This document shows positions 26,891 to 35,118 of a stretch of DNA of 64,000 bases, in pieces (position 1 is the first letter of the stretch; the number at the start of each line of letters is the position of its first letter). This DNA comes from an uncultured Saprospiraceae bacterium (GTDB lineage Bacteria > Bacteroidota > Bacteroidia > Chitinophagales > Saprospiraceae): contig CALGAW010000043.1 in the NCBI GenBank assembly GCA_937959115.1, positions 1-64,000 on the forward strand. Direction: 5' to 3'. The notes beneath the pieces are model-generated. The model ran no database searches. It was not told the origin of the DNA and saw only the letters and a program-made list of their open reading frames with translations. Position numbers and translations under genes: made by a program.

Positions 26891-26921
26891 CAAACATAAA
26901 GAGATCGAATCACTTATGCAA
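26891..26921 (-). promoter_or_regulatory. Promoter of the cysteine operon
   Basis: On the minus strand the -33 TTG (26919-26921), a 20-nt spacer and the -7 box TATGTTTG (26891-26898, exact TAnnTTTG). The predicted start of transcription falls within a few bases of the leader 1 ATG. Confidence 0.72.
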
Positions 26922-26967
26922 GCTAAATCTTAGATTAAATTAATTGTAATGAGTATCTGATTTGTAA

Positions 26968-27972
26968 TTATCCATTGAGCATTACTTCCTGTTTCCTGTT
27001 ATTGATTGCCTTCACAGAGGTTTCTAGTAAATCAAAAGCCACTTCTGCCATATAATTGATCTTATTATCTAGTGTAGGGTTGACTTCTGTTATTTCAAAG
27101 GCACAAACTTTATCCATAGCAAGCAGATTATTCACCAATATTTTGGCTTCTTCTAGATTGATTCCATCTGGTACAGGTGTTCCAGTTCCTGAACTCACTT
27201 GTTGTGAATCCAAACTATCCACATCAAAGGAAATGAAGACTTTATCACAGTTTGCAAATAATTTTTCTGTTGTTTTCACTACTTCTTTAGCACCATTTTT
27301 TCGCAACTCATCAATGTCAATAACATTTATGTTTAGGTGATTGATTAATCGTTTTTCTTCTATTTCTAGATCTCGGATGCCGATGAACACTAAATTCTCA
27401 GGATCAAACTTTGGACTAATTCCTCCAAGCTGTTTGAAATCTGACCACTTTTTCTCTAGAGTAGAATCAACATTGTTTGCAGGGCTATTGCTTAGTTCTT
27501 TACCAAGTTTATCAAGTCCGAGTGAAGCACCTAATGGCATTCCGTGCATGTTTCCAGATGGTGTTGTGTAAGGCGAGTGTAGATCAGCATGCGCATCAAT
27601 CCACAATATTCCAACACGCTCATTTTTGTAGTGTTTTTTTACGCCTGCTATGATTCCTGCTGCAGAAGAGTGATCTCCAGAGATGATTACAGGCATTTCT
27701 CCATCCTGCAGTGTTTGTGAAATTGTATCACAAATACGTTGGCAATTTGCAGTCACTTCATCCACCCATTTTGCATACGGACTATTGGAGCTTGATTTGT
27801 CTAGGGAGAACATTACCTCATTTTCATTAGGAACCTCTACCAAGTCGTAACTTCCAAAGAGGTTGCTTTTTTTGTTAAGGGAGGCAACTTTTATTGCGGA
27901 GGGGCCTAGTCCTGCTCCTCGTGTTCCCGCTCCTAGTTCTGAGTGGATTTCAATTAACTTAATTTTTTTCAT
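26968..27972 (-). CDS. rocF: Arginase/agmatinase/formiminoglutamase family (ureohydrolase)
   Basis: 334 residues from ATG 27972; 23 upstream codons lack family similarity and were excluded. Binuclear manganese hydrolase. The N-terminal EIHSELGAGTRGAGLGPSAIK is arginase-like. Metal ligands are visible in SGDHSSAAG, WIDAHADLHSP and SFDVDSLD, and SGTGTPVPDG follows. Arginase (arginine to ornithine and urea) is the likeliest activity; no other arginine-catabolic gene is adjacent. Confidence 0.86.
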   Translation of the reverse strand: MKKIKLIEIHSELGAGTRGAGLGPSAIKVASLNKKSNLFGSYDLVEVPNENEVMFSLDKSSSNSPYAKWVDEVTANCQRICDTISQTLQDGEMPVIISGDHSSAAGIIAGVKKHYKNERVGILWIDAHADLHSPYTTPSGNMHGMPLGASLGLDKLGKELSNSPANNVDSTLEKKWSDFKQLGGISPKFDPENLVFIGIRDLEIEEKRLINHLNINVIDIDELRKNGAKEVVKTTEKLFANCDKVFISFDVDSLDSQQVSSGTGTPVPDGINLEEAKILVNNLLAMDKVCAFEITEVNPTLDNKINYMAEVAFDLLETSVKAINNRKQEVMLNG

Positions 27973-28119
27973 CTTTCTGATTTCTCTGACATTAAAGGTA
28001 GTTATAAATTGAAAATTGGTTGTAGAATATCTAAAATACAACGTATTTATTTTCTTGTTAACTATTTTTATTATTACGAAACTCTACGCGTAAGGTTGTG
28101 CAAGTCGACTTAAATTTAT

Positions 28120-28527
28120 TTAAGAAGCTGCTGTATCTGGATTAAATTTTAAGCTAATCGAATTTATGCAATACCGTTTTCCAGTAGGTGGCGGACCATC
28201 GTTGAAGACATGACCAAGATGACTGCCACAATTACTGCAGAGCAGCTCGATTCGGTTCATTCCATGGCTCGTATCTTCTACCTGTAGGATGGAAGCACTT
28301 TCCAATTCACCCCAGAAACTTGGCCATCCACAGCCGGAGTGGAATTTGTGCTCAGAATGGAAGAGCTCAAAATCACAAGCTTTGCAGGTGTAGGTTCCTT
28401 TACCAGTATGGTCAGTGTACTCTCCGACAAAGGCGCGTTCTGTGCCCGCTTGACGAAGGACTCGGAACTCTTCTGGTGTAAGTAGCTGTTTCCACTCTTC
28501 TTCCGTTTTGTTTACTTTGAATTTCAT
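28120..28527 (-). CDS. msrB: Peptide-methionine (R)-S-oxide reductase
   Basis: 135-residue MsrB that reduces methionine-R-sulfoxide in proteins. Zinc ligands Cys48/Cys51 (CKAC) and Cys97/Cys100 (CSNC), the substrate pocket CGWPSFW (66-72), and catalytic Cys120 in GKRYCINS. No signal peptide, so cytosolic. A resolving Cys at the usual Thr/Cys position is not obvious, so recycling may use another residue. Confidence 0.95.
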   Translation of the reverse strand: MKFKVNKTEEEWKQLLTPEEFRVLRQAGTERAFVGEYTDHTGKGTYTCKACDFELFHSEHKFHSGCGWPSFWGELESASILQVEDTSHGMNRIELLCSNCGSHLGHVFNDGPPPTGKRYCINSISLKFNPDTAAS

Positions 28528-28667
28528 TTTTTATGAAGCTAATCTGATTTGTAATAATTTTATTCTTTTCATAAATATAACAGTAAATGAAATTAGAAGG
28601 TTTATAATTTTTGGATTATTCTGTAGATATTTAAATCAAATAAGGCTCTATCGTTACTTTAGTCCAT

Positions 28668-28691
28668 AACCTAGGGCGAAAATCCTAGGTT
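28668..28691. repeat. Perfect hairpin in the msrB-nudix intergenic region
   Basis: AACCTAGG (28668-28675) and CCTAGGTT (28684-28691) around the 8-nt loop GCGAAAAT. There is no T tract on either side, so it is not a standard terminator. It lies 112 bp upstream of the Nudix start in a 276-bp gap otherwise without features. Confidence 0.5.
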
Positions 28692-28803
28692 TACAAAGGA
28701 GAACTAGGCTATTGTTAGCTTTCGTACCACTGTGCTCAAGTATTGAAAACAATTCAGAATAAATAATAGATTATCCGTAATTTCCCAATCAAAACAAAAC
28801 AAA

Positions 28804-29367
28804 GTGAACAGCAACTACAAAAACCCTTGGCAGACTCACGAAATCAAAAATCCTTATAGTAATCCATGGATCAAAGTGGAACATGCAACTGTTACTACGC
28901 CTGCGGGCACCCCTGGCATCTACGGTGTTGTGCGGTTCCAGAACATAGCAGTCGGTGTTCTTCCCTTGGATGATGAAATGAATACTTGGATTGTTGGTCA
29001 ATACCGCTATACGCTCAATCAATACAGCTGGGAGATTCCAGAAGGAGGCTGTCCGTTAGGCACCAGTCCGCTACAAACAGCAAAGCGGGAATTGAAAGAA
29101 GAAACGGGGATAATTGCCGAAAATTGGATGCCAGTCCTAGCAGAAATTCAGCTGTCCAACTCAGTAACTGATGAAATAGGCTATAGTTTTGTAGCAAAAG
29201 GGTTGACAATTGGAGCATCCGAACCAGAAGAGACAGAGGAACTAGACATAAAGAAGATCCATTTCACAGAATTACTGGACATGGCTATGAAAGAACAGAT
29301 ACAAGATACCTTATCCCTTTGTACAATATTTAAAGTAAAACTGTTGCTAGATCAGGGTGTTCTCTAA
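28804..29367 (+). CDS. Nudix hydrolase, ADP-ribose pyrophosphatase-like
   Basis: 187 residues from a GTG start. The Nudix box is GGCPLGTSPLQTAKRELKEETG, with the core REL-EE-G intact. The first box Glu, which normally follows the G-x5 spacing, is Thr. The upstream IVGQYRYTLNQYSWEIPEGG is typical of the ADP-ribose/GDP-mannose pyrophosphatase branch. Cytosolic. Its last 4 bp overlap the convergent zinc-ribbon gene. Confidence 0.88.
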   Translation: MNSNYKNPWQTHEIKNPYSNPWIKVEHATVTTPAGTPGIYGVVRFQNIAVGVLPLDDEMNTWIVGQYRYTLNQYSWEIPEGGCPLGTSPLQTAKRELKEETGIIAENWMPVLAEIQLSNSVTDEIGYSFVAKGLTIGASEPEETEELDIKKIHFTELLDMAMKEQIQDTLSLCTIFKVKLLLDQGVL

Positions 29368-29567
29368 TCAAGCATCCAGTGTTCGTGCTTACACTTTGAA
29401 CAAATATAACAGTTTGCGTAGGGTCTTGGCCTATGCAAATTCATGACTTGAGCAATCATGTTGTCTATTTTAATTTGTTCTTTGTAGAACCGGTCGTTTT
29501 TGCACATTGTACAAATTAACGCACCATTACGAAAGTCCACACTTCTGGGTCTTTTTGTAGTATTCAT
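29364..29567 (-). CDS. Small zinc-ribbon-like protein
   Basis: 67 residues with two CxxC pairs, CTMC (about 19-22) and CSKC (about 56-59), spaced as in a rubredoxin-like or zinc-ribbon knuckle fold. Basic N-terminus (MNTTKRPRSVDFRNG). Function unknown. The ATG start and the clean CxxC arrangement argue that it is real despite its size; it overlaps the end of the Nudix gene by 4 bp. Confidence 0.65.
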   Translation of the reverse strand: MNTTKRPRSVDFRNGALICTMCKNDRFYKEQIKIDNMIAQVMNLHRPRPYANCYICSKCKHEHWMLD

Positions 29568-29651
29568 TAGATCGAAAAATTATTGTGGTCTAAATTATAT
29601 CTAAATGTTTAATATTCCTAATAATAAGGATGAATTGATTGTTGAGTAAAA

Positions 29652-30470
29652 TCAATATAACTCTTTTTCATTGGGAAATTCTCTATCCTTTACATCTTTA
29701 ATGTAATTTTCTACAGCGCCTTGAATGACTTGAAACAATTCAGCGTAGCGACGTAAAAACCGTGGATGAAAATCTTTGGTTATCCCAAGTAAATCATGTG
29801 TTACAAGAACTTGCCCATCTGTGTCCGGACCTGCACCAATACCAATTGTTGGGATGTCAAGTTCCTCGGAGACAATTTTGCCAAGTTTTGCAGGTATTTT
29901 CTCAAGAACAAGCGCAAAACAACCCACTTCTTGAAGGAGTTTTGCATCTTCAATCAATTTTGCAGCTTCTGCTTCCTCTTTTGCTCTTACCGAGTAGGTG
30001 CCAAATTTGTAAATAGATTGCGGTGTCAGCCCCAGATGTCCCATTACTGGAACACCAGCAGACAGAATACGCTGAATGGACTCAACCACCTCTGCACCTC
30101 CTTCTAGTTTGATGGAATGTGCTTCAGCTTCTTTCATAATTCGTATGGCAGAGTCAAGTGCCTTCATAGGATTGCCTTGGTAAGAACCGAAGGGCAGATC
30201 TACAACAACAAGCGCTCTGTCAATCGCTCGAATAACGGATTGTGCATGATAAATCATCTGATCGAGCGTGATAGGAAGGGTTGTTTCATGCCCAGCCATC
30301 ACGTTTGAAGCGGAATCTCCAACTAGAATCACATCGATCTTAGCAGCATCCAATATCTTGGCCATGCTATAATCGTAAGCAGTCAACATAGAGATCTTTT
30401 CTCCTCTCAGTTTCATGGCATGTAGCACATGGGTTGTGATTTTCTTGATTTCTTTTTTGTGTATCGACAT
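29652..30470 (-). CDS. panB: 3-methyl-2-oxobutanoate hydroxymethyltransferase
   Basis: 272-residue first enzyme of pantothenate synthesis, transferring a hydroxymethyl group from methylene-tetrahydrofolate to ketoisovalerate. Mg-ligand motif [20 protein letters not shown] near residues 50-70, DLPFGSYQ near 95, KLEGG near 123, GHLGLTPQS near 148 and catalytic Glu in VLEKIPAKL near 191. Downstream of mdh on the same strand, with a 10-bp inverted repeat just before its start. Confidence 0.96.
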   Translation of the reverse strand: MSIHKKEIKKITTHVLHAMKLRGEKISMLTAYDYSMAKILDAAKIDVILVGDSASNVMAGHETTLPITLDQMIYHAQSVIRAIDRALVVVDLPFGSYQGNPMKALDSAIRIMKEAEAHSIKLEGGAEVVESIQRILSAGVPVMGHLGLTPQSIYKFGTYSVRAKEEAEAAKLIEDAKLLQEVGCFALVLEKIPAKLGKIVSEELDIPTIGIGAGPDTDGQVLVTHDLLGITKDFHPRFLRRYAELFQVIQGAVENYIKDVKDREFPNEKELY

Positions 30471-30487
30471 ATCCGTCTATTTATAAG

Positions 30488-30522
30488 TATGGCATCCTGC
30501 ATAAATAATACTGGATGCCATA
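30488..30522 (-). repeat. Inverted repeat in the panB 5' region
   Basis: A perfect 10-bp inverted repeat (TATGGCATCC at 30488-30497 and GGATGCCATA at 30513-30522) 18 nt upstream of the panB ATG. No T run follows, so an operator or 5' RNA hairpin is as likely as an mdh terminator. Confidence 0.5.
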
Positions 30523-30598
30523 TCTCTTTATTTAATTTCTTACCATTTTCAAGGTTAAACAATTAATCATTAATCATTTAGAATTAATCATTTAAAAC

Positions 30599-31528
30599 CT
30601 ATGCTAGGGAGTGATAAACTTCGATCACTTTTTTGACGTGATCCGCTGATGTATTCATCAATTTCATCTCGTCGCTGTTCAATTTAAGTTCAAGCACTTC
30701 ATGGATTCCGTTTTTCCCAAGTTTTACTGGTACACCTAAGAAGATATCCTTCAATCCATATTCGCCTGTTAGCAAAGAACAACAAGGGAAGATTCTGTGT
30801 TCATCTCTGATGATTGCACCTACCATTTGAGCTGCAGCTGCTCCAGGAGCATACCAAGCAGAAGTACCCATCAGTCCAACTAATTCACCACCACCTTTCT
30901 TTGTGCGTTGTACGATAGCATCTAAATCCTTATCACTGATAAGTTCTGTAACTGGAATACCTGCAACAGTTGTATACCTTGGTAAAGGAACCATTGTATC
31001 TCCGTGTCCACCAAGCAACATTGCTTGAATATCTTTAGGAGAAACGTCTAGCGCTGTAGCCAAGAATGCTCTATAGCGTGCTGTGTCCAGAATACCTGCC
31101 ATTCCAAATACTCTTGATTTGTCAAGGCCAGAAGCAGTATAAGCTGCGTAAGTCATGACATCAAGCGGATTGGAAACTACAATGATAATCGGATTTTTAG
31201 AGTGCTCCATAATCGATTTAGTCACGCTTGAAACGATTTTCGCATTGGTAGCGATTAAGTCATCTCTACTCATCCCTGGTCTTCTAGGAATTCCTGCTGT
31301 TATCACTACGATATCAGAATCTGCCGTATCAGCATAATTATCTGTACCAGTCAATCTAGTACTGTAAGAATCGATTGGAGCTTGTTGCCATGAATCCAAT
31401 GCTTTCCCTTTTGCGAAGTCGCCCTTAATGTCTAAAAGAACAACATCTCTTACCAAATCAGCATGTGCCAATACATTAGCACAGGTTGCTCCTACATTTC
31501 CTGCTCCAACTACGGTTACTTTACTCAT
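30599..31528 (-). CDS. mdh: Malate dehydrogenase
   Basis: 309-residue LDH-like malate dehydrogenase of the TCA cycle. GAGNVGATCANVLA (8-21) binds NAD; substrate-binding Arg in GIPRRPGMSRDDL; VVSNPLDVMTY; catalytic His in LLGGHGDTMVPLPRY. The Arg pair at the mobile loop fits malate rather than lactate. A perfect -7 box TAAATTTG lies upstream at 31572-31579. Confidence 0.96.
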   Translation of the reverse strand: MSKVTVVGAGNVGATCANVLAHADLVRDVVLLDIKGDFAKGKALDSWQQAPIDSYSTRLTGTDNYADTADSDIVVITAGIPRRPGMSRDDLIATNAKIVSSVTKSIMEHSKNPIIIVVSNPLDVMTYAAYTASGLDKSRVFGMAGILDTARYRAFLATALDVSPKDIQAMLLGGHGDTMVPLPRYTTVAGIPVTELISDKDLDAIVQRTKKGGGELVGLMGTSAWYAPGAAAAQMVGAIIRDEHRIFPCCSLLTGEYGLKDIFLGVPVKLGKNGIHEVLELKLNSDEMKLMNTSADHVKKVIEVYHSLA

Positions 31529-31571
31529 TACTATTTATAATTGATTGTTTGTTAATTAAAAATTTCGATCG

Positions 31572-31579
31572 CAAATTTA
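31572..31579 (-). promoter_or_regulatory. -7 element of the mdh promoter
   Basis: TAAATTTG on the minus strand, an exact match to TAnnTTTG, 44-51 bp upstream of the mdh ATG. The -33 position is degenerate (TGTG). Confidence 0.5.
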
Positions 31580-31747
31580 TAAATTTTACCTATCATTTAT
31601 GCACATATTCATAATTATCTTTGCTATGCTTACTCTTACGGAAGAAATCCTAGTATGTTCTGATTCTTTCTACTCTGTATCATTCTTTGTTTTAGGTATC
31701 TGGCTTGCTCAACTCCTTTGACTAAGTAAAGTCAAACAAGAATGTTC

Positions 31748-32428
31748 TTAGTTGGCTATCCTTCTGTCCTTGAGTAGGATCAAATCCTCAAAATTTGAAT
31801 TGTCAATAATTAGATCTGCAATCTTTTCTGGCTCATTTTCCTTAAGATAGATTTCTGAAGCTTTGTGATAGCGCTCTTTGTATTTCTTTTCCGTTTGCGT
31901 AAATCCGCCAAGTGCATGTTGATCTCTTGCAATTCCTCGGCTTCTTGCAATATCAAAGCTCGTTTTAAGGTAAATCTTTAAATCCCAATGGGCTCTGTAA
32001 TTTGCTTTGAACAAATAGGCTCCATCTGTGATTAACACAGTGTCATTGTCTAATTTTATTGGTTCTAGATTCAAATATTCATCTGTTTCTAAATCATGCG
32101 ATGCTTTTGTATAGTTCGGATCATCAGATTGAGAGGATTTCAATACCTTTTCAACAAATGCTAATTCATCATACGAATCTTCATAATAACCTTTTGCAGA
32201 ATCTCGACCTTGCCTGTATCTGGTGGCTTTATTAAAATGAAATCCGTCGATTCCAACTAGGATTGACTTAATATAGATTGAATTTAGATAGTCCGTGAGT
32301 TGTCCTGCAAAAACGGTTTTGCCTGTTCCTTCTATTCCATTGATGGCAAGGAGGACTGGCTTTTCCTTTTTTTGCTGAATGGATAAAACATGCTGTTCTA
32401 TTCTATGGAATATCTCTTTTTTGCTCAT
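31748..32428 (-). CDS. Uridine-kinase-like P-loop NTPase
   Basis: 226 residues. Walker A GIEGTGKT (about 29-36), followed by the DGFHFNKATRYRQGRDSAKGYYEDSYD segment characteristic of uridine kinase/phosphoribulokinase-like proteins; LITDGAYLFKANYRAHWDLKIYLKTS carries the Walker B region, and an RGIARDQHALGG lid follows. Probably phosphorylates a nucleoside or small metabolite. It lies 12 bp downstream of rlmF, so the two form an operon. Confidence 0.8.
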   Translation of the reverse strand: MSKKEIFHRIEQHVLSIQQKKEKPVLLAINGIEGTGKTVFAGQLTDYLNSIYIKSILVGIDGFHFNKATRYRQGRDSAKGYYEDSYDELAFVEKVLKSSQSDDPNYTKASHDLETDEYLNLEPIKLDNDTVLITDGAYLFKANYRAHWDLKIYLKTSFDIARSRGIARDQHALGGFTQTEKKYKERYHKASEIYLKENEPEKIADLIIDNSNFEDLILLKDRRIAN

Positions 32429-32440
32429 ATCAAGAATACA

Positions 32441-33409
32441 TTACTTCTTTTTCTTCCATTTTGTCTCTCGCCACTCTTTTTGTTTAACTTTATTAAGGAA
32501 TGTCCAAGCAACAATGCGGCTTGACTTATTGCCTGTACCCATCGGGATCGTTTTGATCTGAAAGGCGGCAAGTTTTTCCAAGGACTTAATAATTCTTTTT
32601 ACATTGGACTGTTTGGACACAAGGGTAGAGAACCAAAAGCAGTTTTCGCCGAAGTTCTTACTTTCTCTTGCCATGTTTAGAATAAACTTATATTCGCCCC
32701 CTGGACAGATCAACTCATTACTGATTCCTGCAAAGTTGAGTTGTGGTGTTTTTTCATTTTTCCCGGATAGGTTTTTCACTTTTCTTCGTGTTCCCTTCTG
32801 TGCTTCTTCCTTGGAAGAATGAAAGGGTGGATTACAGACTGCTAGATCGATTTTTGCCTGTTTATCAATGATTCCATAGTAAGCATCTGCCCGATCTCCC
32901 TGAAGTCTAAAATCAATTTTGCCTTTAAGCGTTGGATTAGCAGCCACAATACGTTTGGCAGATTCAATTGATTTTTGATCAATGTCGGTGCCAATAAACT
33001 TCCAACCATATTCTATTACACCGAGGATTGGGTAAATACAATTTGCTCCGACACCGATGTCAAGGCAAGTGATTTGATCACCAGTAGGAATTGTTCCAAA
33101 ATTGTTTCCAGATAGTACGTCTGCCATATGGTGAATGTAATCCGCTCTGCCAGGGATTGGAGGACATAAATTCTCATCTGGGAAGTCCCAGTGCTTGATT
33201 CCATAGTAATGGTTAAGCAATGCTTTGTTTAACAGTTTTACTGCAACTGGGCTTGAGAAATCAACTGAGTCATCACCGTATTTGTTTGGTTTGGTGTGAT
33301 CCGCCAATTCAGGAATAGCGGTGATCAACGCCTTTAAATCATATCGTTCTCTGTTCTTGTTTCGAATGTGTAGTCGCTTCTTTTCTTGCTTCCTTTTTTC
33401 TGTTGACAT
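32441..33409 (-). CDS. rlmF: 23S rRNA (adenine(1618)-N(6))-methyltransferase
   Basis: 322 residues. Basic N-terminus followed by YDLKALI...HTKPNKYGDDSVDFS, typical of RlmF. SAM-binding motif CLDIGVGANCIYPILG (about 128-143) and N6-adenine motif NPPFHSS (about 207-213). The C-terminus ends in a Lys-rich tail. It methylates A1618 of 23S rRNA. Upstream is a 383-bp divergent region shared with the STM4012 operon. Confidence 0.93.
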   Translation of the reverse strand: MSTEKRKQEKKRLHIRNKNRERYDLKALITAIPELADHTKPNKYGDDSVDFSSPVAVKLLNKALLNHYYGIKHWDFPDENLCPPIPGRADYIHHMADVLSGNNFGTIPTGDQITCLDIGVGANCIYPILGVIEYGWKFIGTDIDQKSIESAKRIVAANPTLKGKIDFRLQGDRADAYYGIIDKQAKIDLAVCNPPFHSSKEEAQKGTRRKVKNLSGKNEKTPQLNFAGISNELICPGGEYKFILNMARESKNFGENCFWFSTLVSKQSNVKRIIKSLEKLAAFQIKTIPMGTGNKSSRIVAWTFLNKVKQKEWRETKWKKKK

Positions 33410-33792
33410 GATTGTTGGGATTGATGCTTTTTCTAGGTCAAAGTTATTTATTCTTTTAAACTAGAACAAAAATGAGTTTTAATGAAATGATTTGTACTAA
33501 AATAAAAGCTATGAAAGTTGAGTTAATGAAAAGTTATTCTGTTCCCTCCTGTATTATTATGTTCGTTCCTAAAAGTAATCGTTTTATCCATGTTTCCATA
33601 CAACTCGTGCTTAATTTTAATCGATCACTATATTTGCAAATCTTAATGAGTTAATAACTAATTGCTTAGGTTTATTTTTACCAACAATACACTGATATTC
33701 AATTCAACCGCGTTTCTCCTGGATTTTGCTCAATTAATCATCACATTGACAATAGTACAAAAAAATAGTACATTTGCCCACAAAGATAACCC
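33410..33792. other. Divergent intergenic region rlmF / STM4012 operon
   Basis: 383 bp without a credible gene. A 60-codon frame at 33472-33654 has unremarkable composition and no clear start context. The right end carries the STM4012 operon promoter (33746-33776). Confidence 0.5.
33746..33776 (+). promoter_or_regulatory. Promoter of the STM401x operon
   Basis: TTG at 33746-33748, a 20-nt spacer and TACATTTG at 33769-33776, an exact TAnnTTTG. The GTG start at 33793 lies only 16 bp downstream, so the 5' leader is very short. Confidence 0.65.
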
Positions 33793-35118
33793 GTGGAAAA
33801 AGACAATCAAATATATCAGCAATATGCCTATAGCTACCCGCATAAGCTGGCATATCGGGAATTAGTAAAACCGCTATCGCTTCAAGAGGTTTGGGGCCAT
33901 CAGAACCGAGATAATCTGTTCGCTTACTTGCATATTCCATACTGTGAAATGAGATGTGGTTTTTGTAATCTGTTTACCATCTCAAATCCCAAGGAAGGAG
34001 TCAATCAGTATCTAGCTGCACTGAAAATAGAAGCGCAAACCTACAAATATCAGTTTCCAGACCTCCAGTTTGAAGCCTATGCAATTGGAGGTGGAACGCC
34101 AACTTACCTGCATGCCGATCAGTTGGCAGACATGCTAGAAACATTCCGAGATGTCCTAGGCGTCAATACTAACAAGCAATATGGAAGCATTGAAAGCTCT
34201 CCAAAGTCCATTTCTAAAGAAAAAATAGAGCTGATAGAAGAATATGGAATCAATCGAGTGAGTATTGGTGTTCAATCATGGATAGAAGAGGAGACGAAAC
34301 ACTTAGGCAGACCACAGCAACCACAAGAAGCAGCTAAGGCAGTGCAAAGCCTTGTGGAATCAAAGATCCCAGAGCTCAACATCGATCTAATTTATGGCAT
34401 AAAAGGGCAAACAGAACAGTCATGGCTCTATTCGCTTCTAGAAACGATTCAATATCAGCCCACAGAAATCTACCTGTATCCTTTATACACTAGACCGTTG
34501 ACTGGCTTGGAGAAAATGAATGCGCTCCAAGCTTCGAAATCTGTGGAAATGACGTCGGAAATAGATAATCGATTGGCTCGATACCGGTTTGCAAGAGAAT
34601 TTCTATTGAGCAATGACTATGAGCAGGTTTCTATGCGGTGTTTTAGACGATTGGATGCTCCGATTATTGAATCCGATTACGTGTCTACTCGAGATGGAAT
34701 GATTGGGATCGGTGCTGGTGCACGGTCTTACACCAATACGTTTCACTATAGCAGCCATTATGCGGTTGGGCGGAAAGCTACAAAGTCGATTATTCATGGG
34801 TATTCTTTGAAGAATGATGAAGATTTTAATCAAGTACATTATGGAATCCATCTTGATAAGGAGGAGCAAGTAAGAAGGTATTTTATTAAGTCATTGATTG
34901 ATGGTGGAGTATTGAATATGCAGAAATTTAATAAACAATTTGGGCGTTCCATTTTTGATTATTCTATTATAAATGACCTTTTTGATAAAAAATGGTTGAA
35001 GAAAGACGGCGAAATTGTTCGTCTTACCGTAAAAGGAATGGAACTGGAAGATCAGATTGGCCCATCCTTGTTTTCAACTACAGTAAATGATTTAATGTCG
35101 AAATTTCAATTAGCATAG
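33793..35118 (+). CDS. STM4012 family radical SAM protein
   Basis: 441 residues from a GTG start. The radical SAM cluster motif CEMRCGFC (C-x3-C-x2-C) is near residues 51-58 within LHIPYCEMRCGFCNLFT, followed by GGGTPTYLH near 98 and SIGVQSW near 158. Overall it is HemN/HemW-like, with the C-terminal wHTH-type segment those enzymes share. The family is named after a Salmonella locus and is uncharacterised to my knowledge. First gene of a five-gene operon; the next gene starts directly after its stop. Confidence 0.88.
   Translation: MEKDNQIYQQYAYSYPHKLAYRELVKPLSLQEVWGHQNRDNLFAYLHIPYCEMRCGFCNLFTISNPKEGVNQYLAALKIEAQTYKYQFPDLQFEAYAIGGGTPTYLHADQLADMLETFRDVLGVNTNKQYGSIESSPKSISKEKIELIEEYGINRVSIGVQSWIEEETKHLGRPQQPQEAAKAVQSLVESKIPELNIDLIYGIKGQTEQSWLYSLLETIQYQPTEIYLYPLYTRPLTGLEKMNALQASKSVEMTSEIDNRLARYRFAREFLLSNDYEQVSMRCFRRLDAPIIESDYVSTRDGMIGIGAGARSYTNTFHYSSHYAVGRKATKSIIHGYSLKNDEDFNQVHYGIHLDKEEQVRRYFIKSLIDGGVLNMQKFNKQFGRSIFDYSIINDLFDKKWLKKDGEIVRLTVKGMELEDQIGPSLFSTTVNDLMSKFQLA

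Noticed and set aside
31717-31736. Terminator after the uridine-kinase-like gene (TTTGACT/AGTCAAA)
   Set aside because: A 7-bp stem is present, but the minus-strand read-out continues into GGAG rather than a T run.
33472-33654. Possible precursor peptide upstream of the radical SAM operon
   Set aside because: It lies upstream of the operon promoter, shows no leader/core layout or repeated modifiable residues, and its composition is that of non-coding AT-rich DNA.
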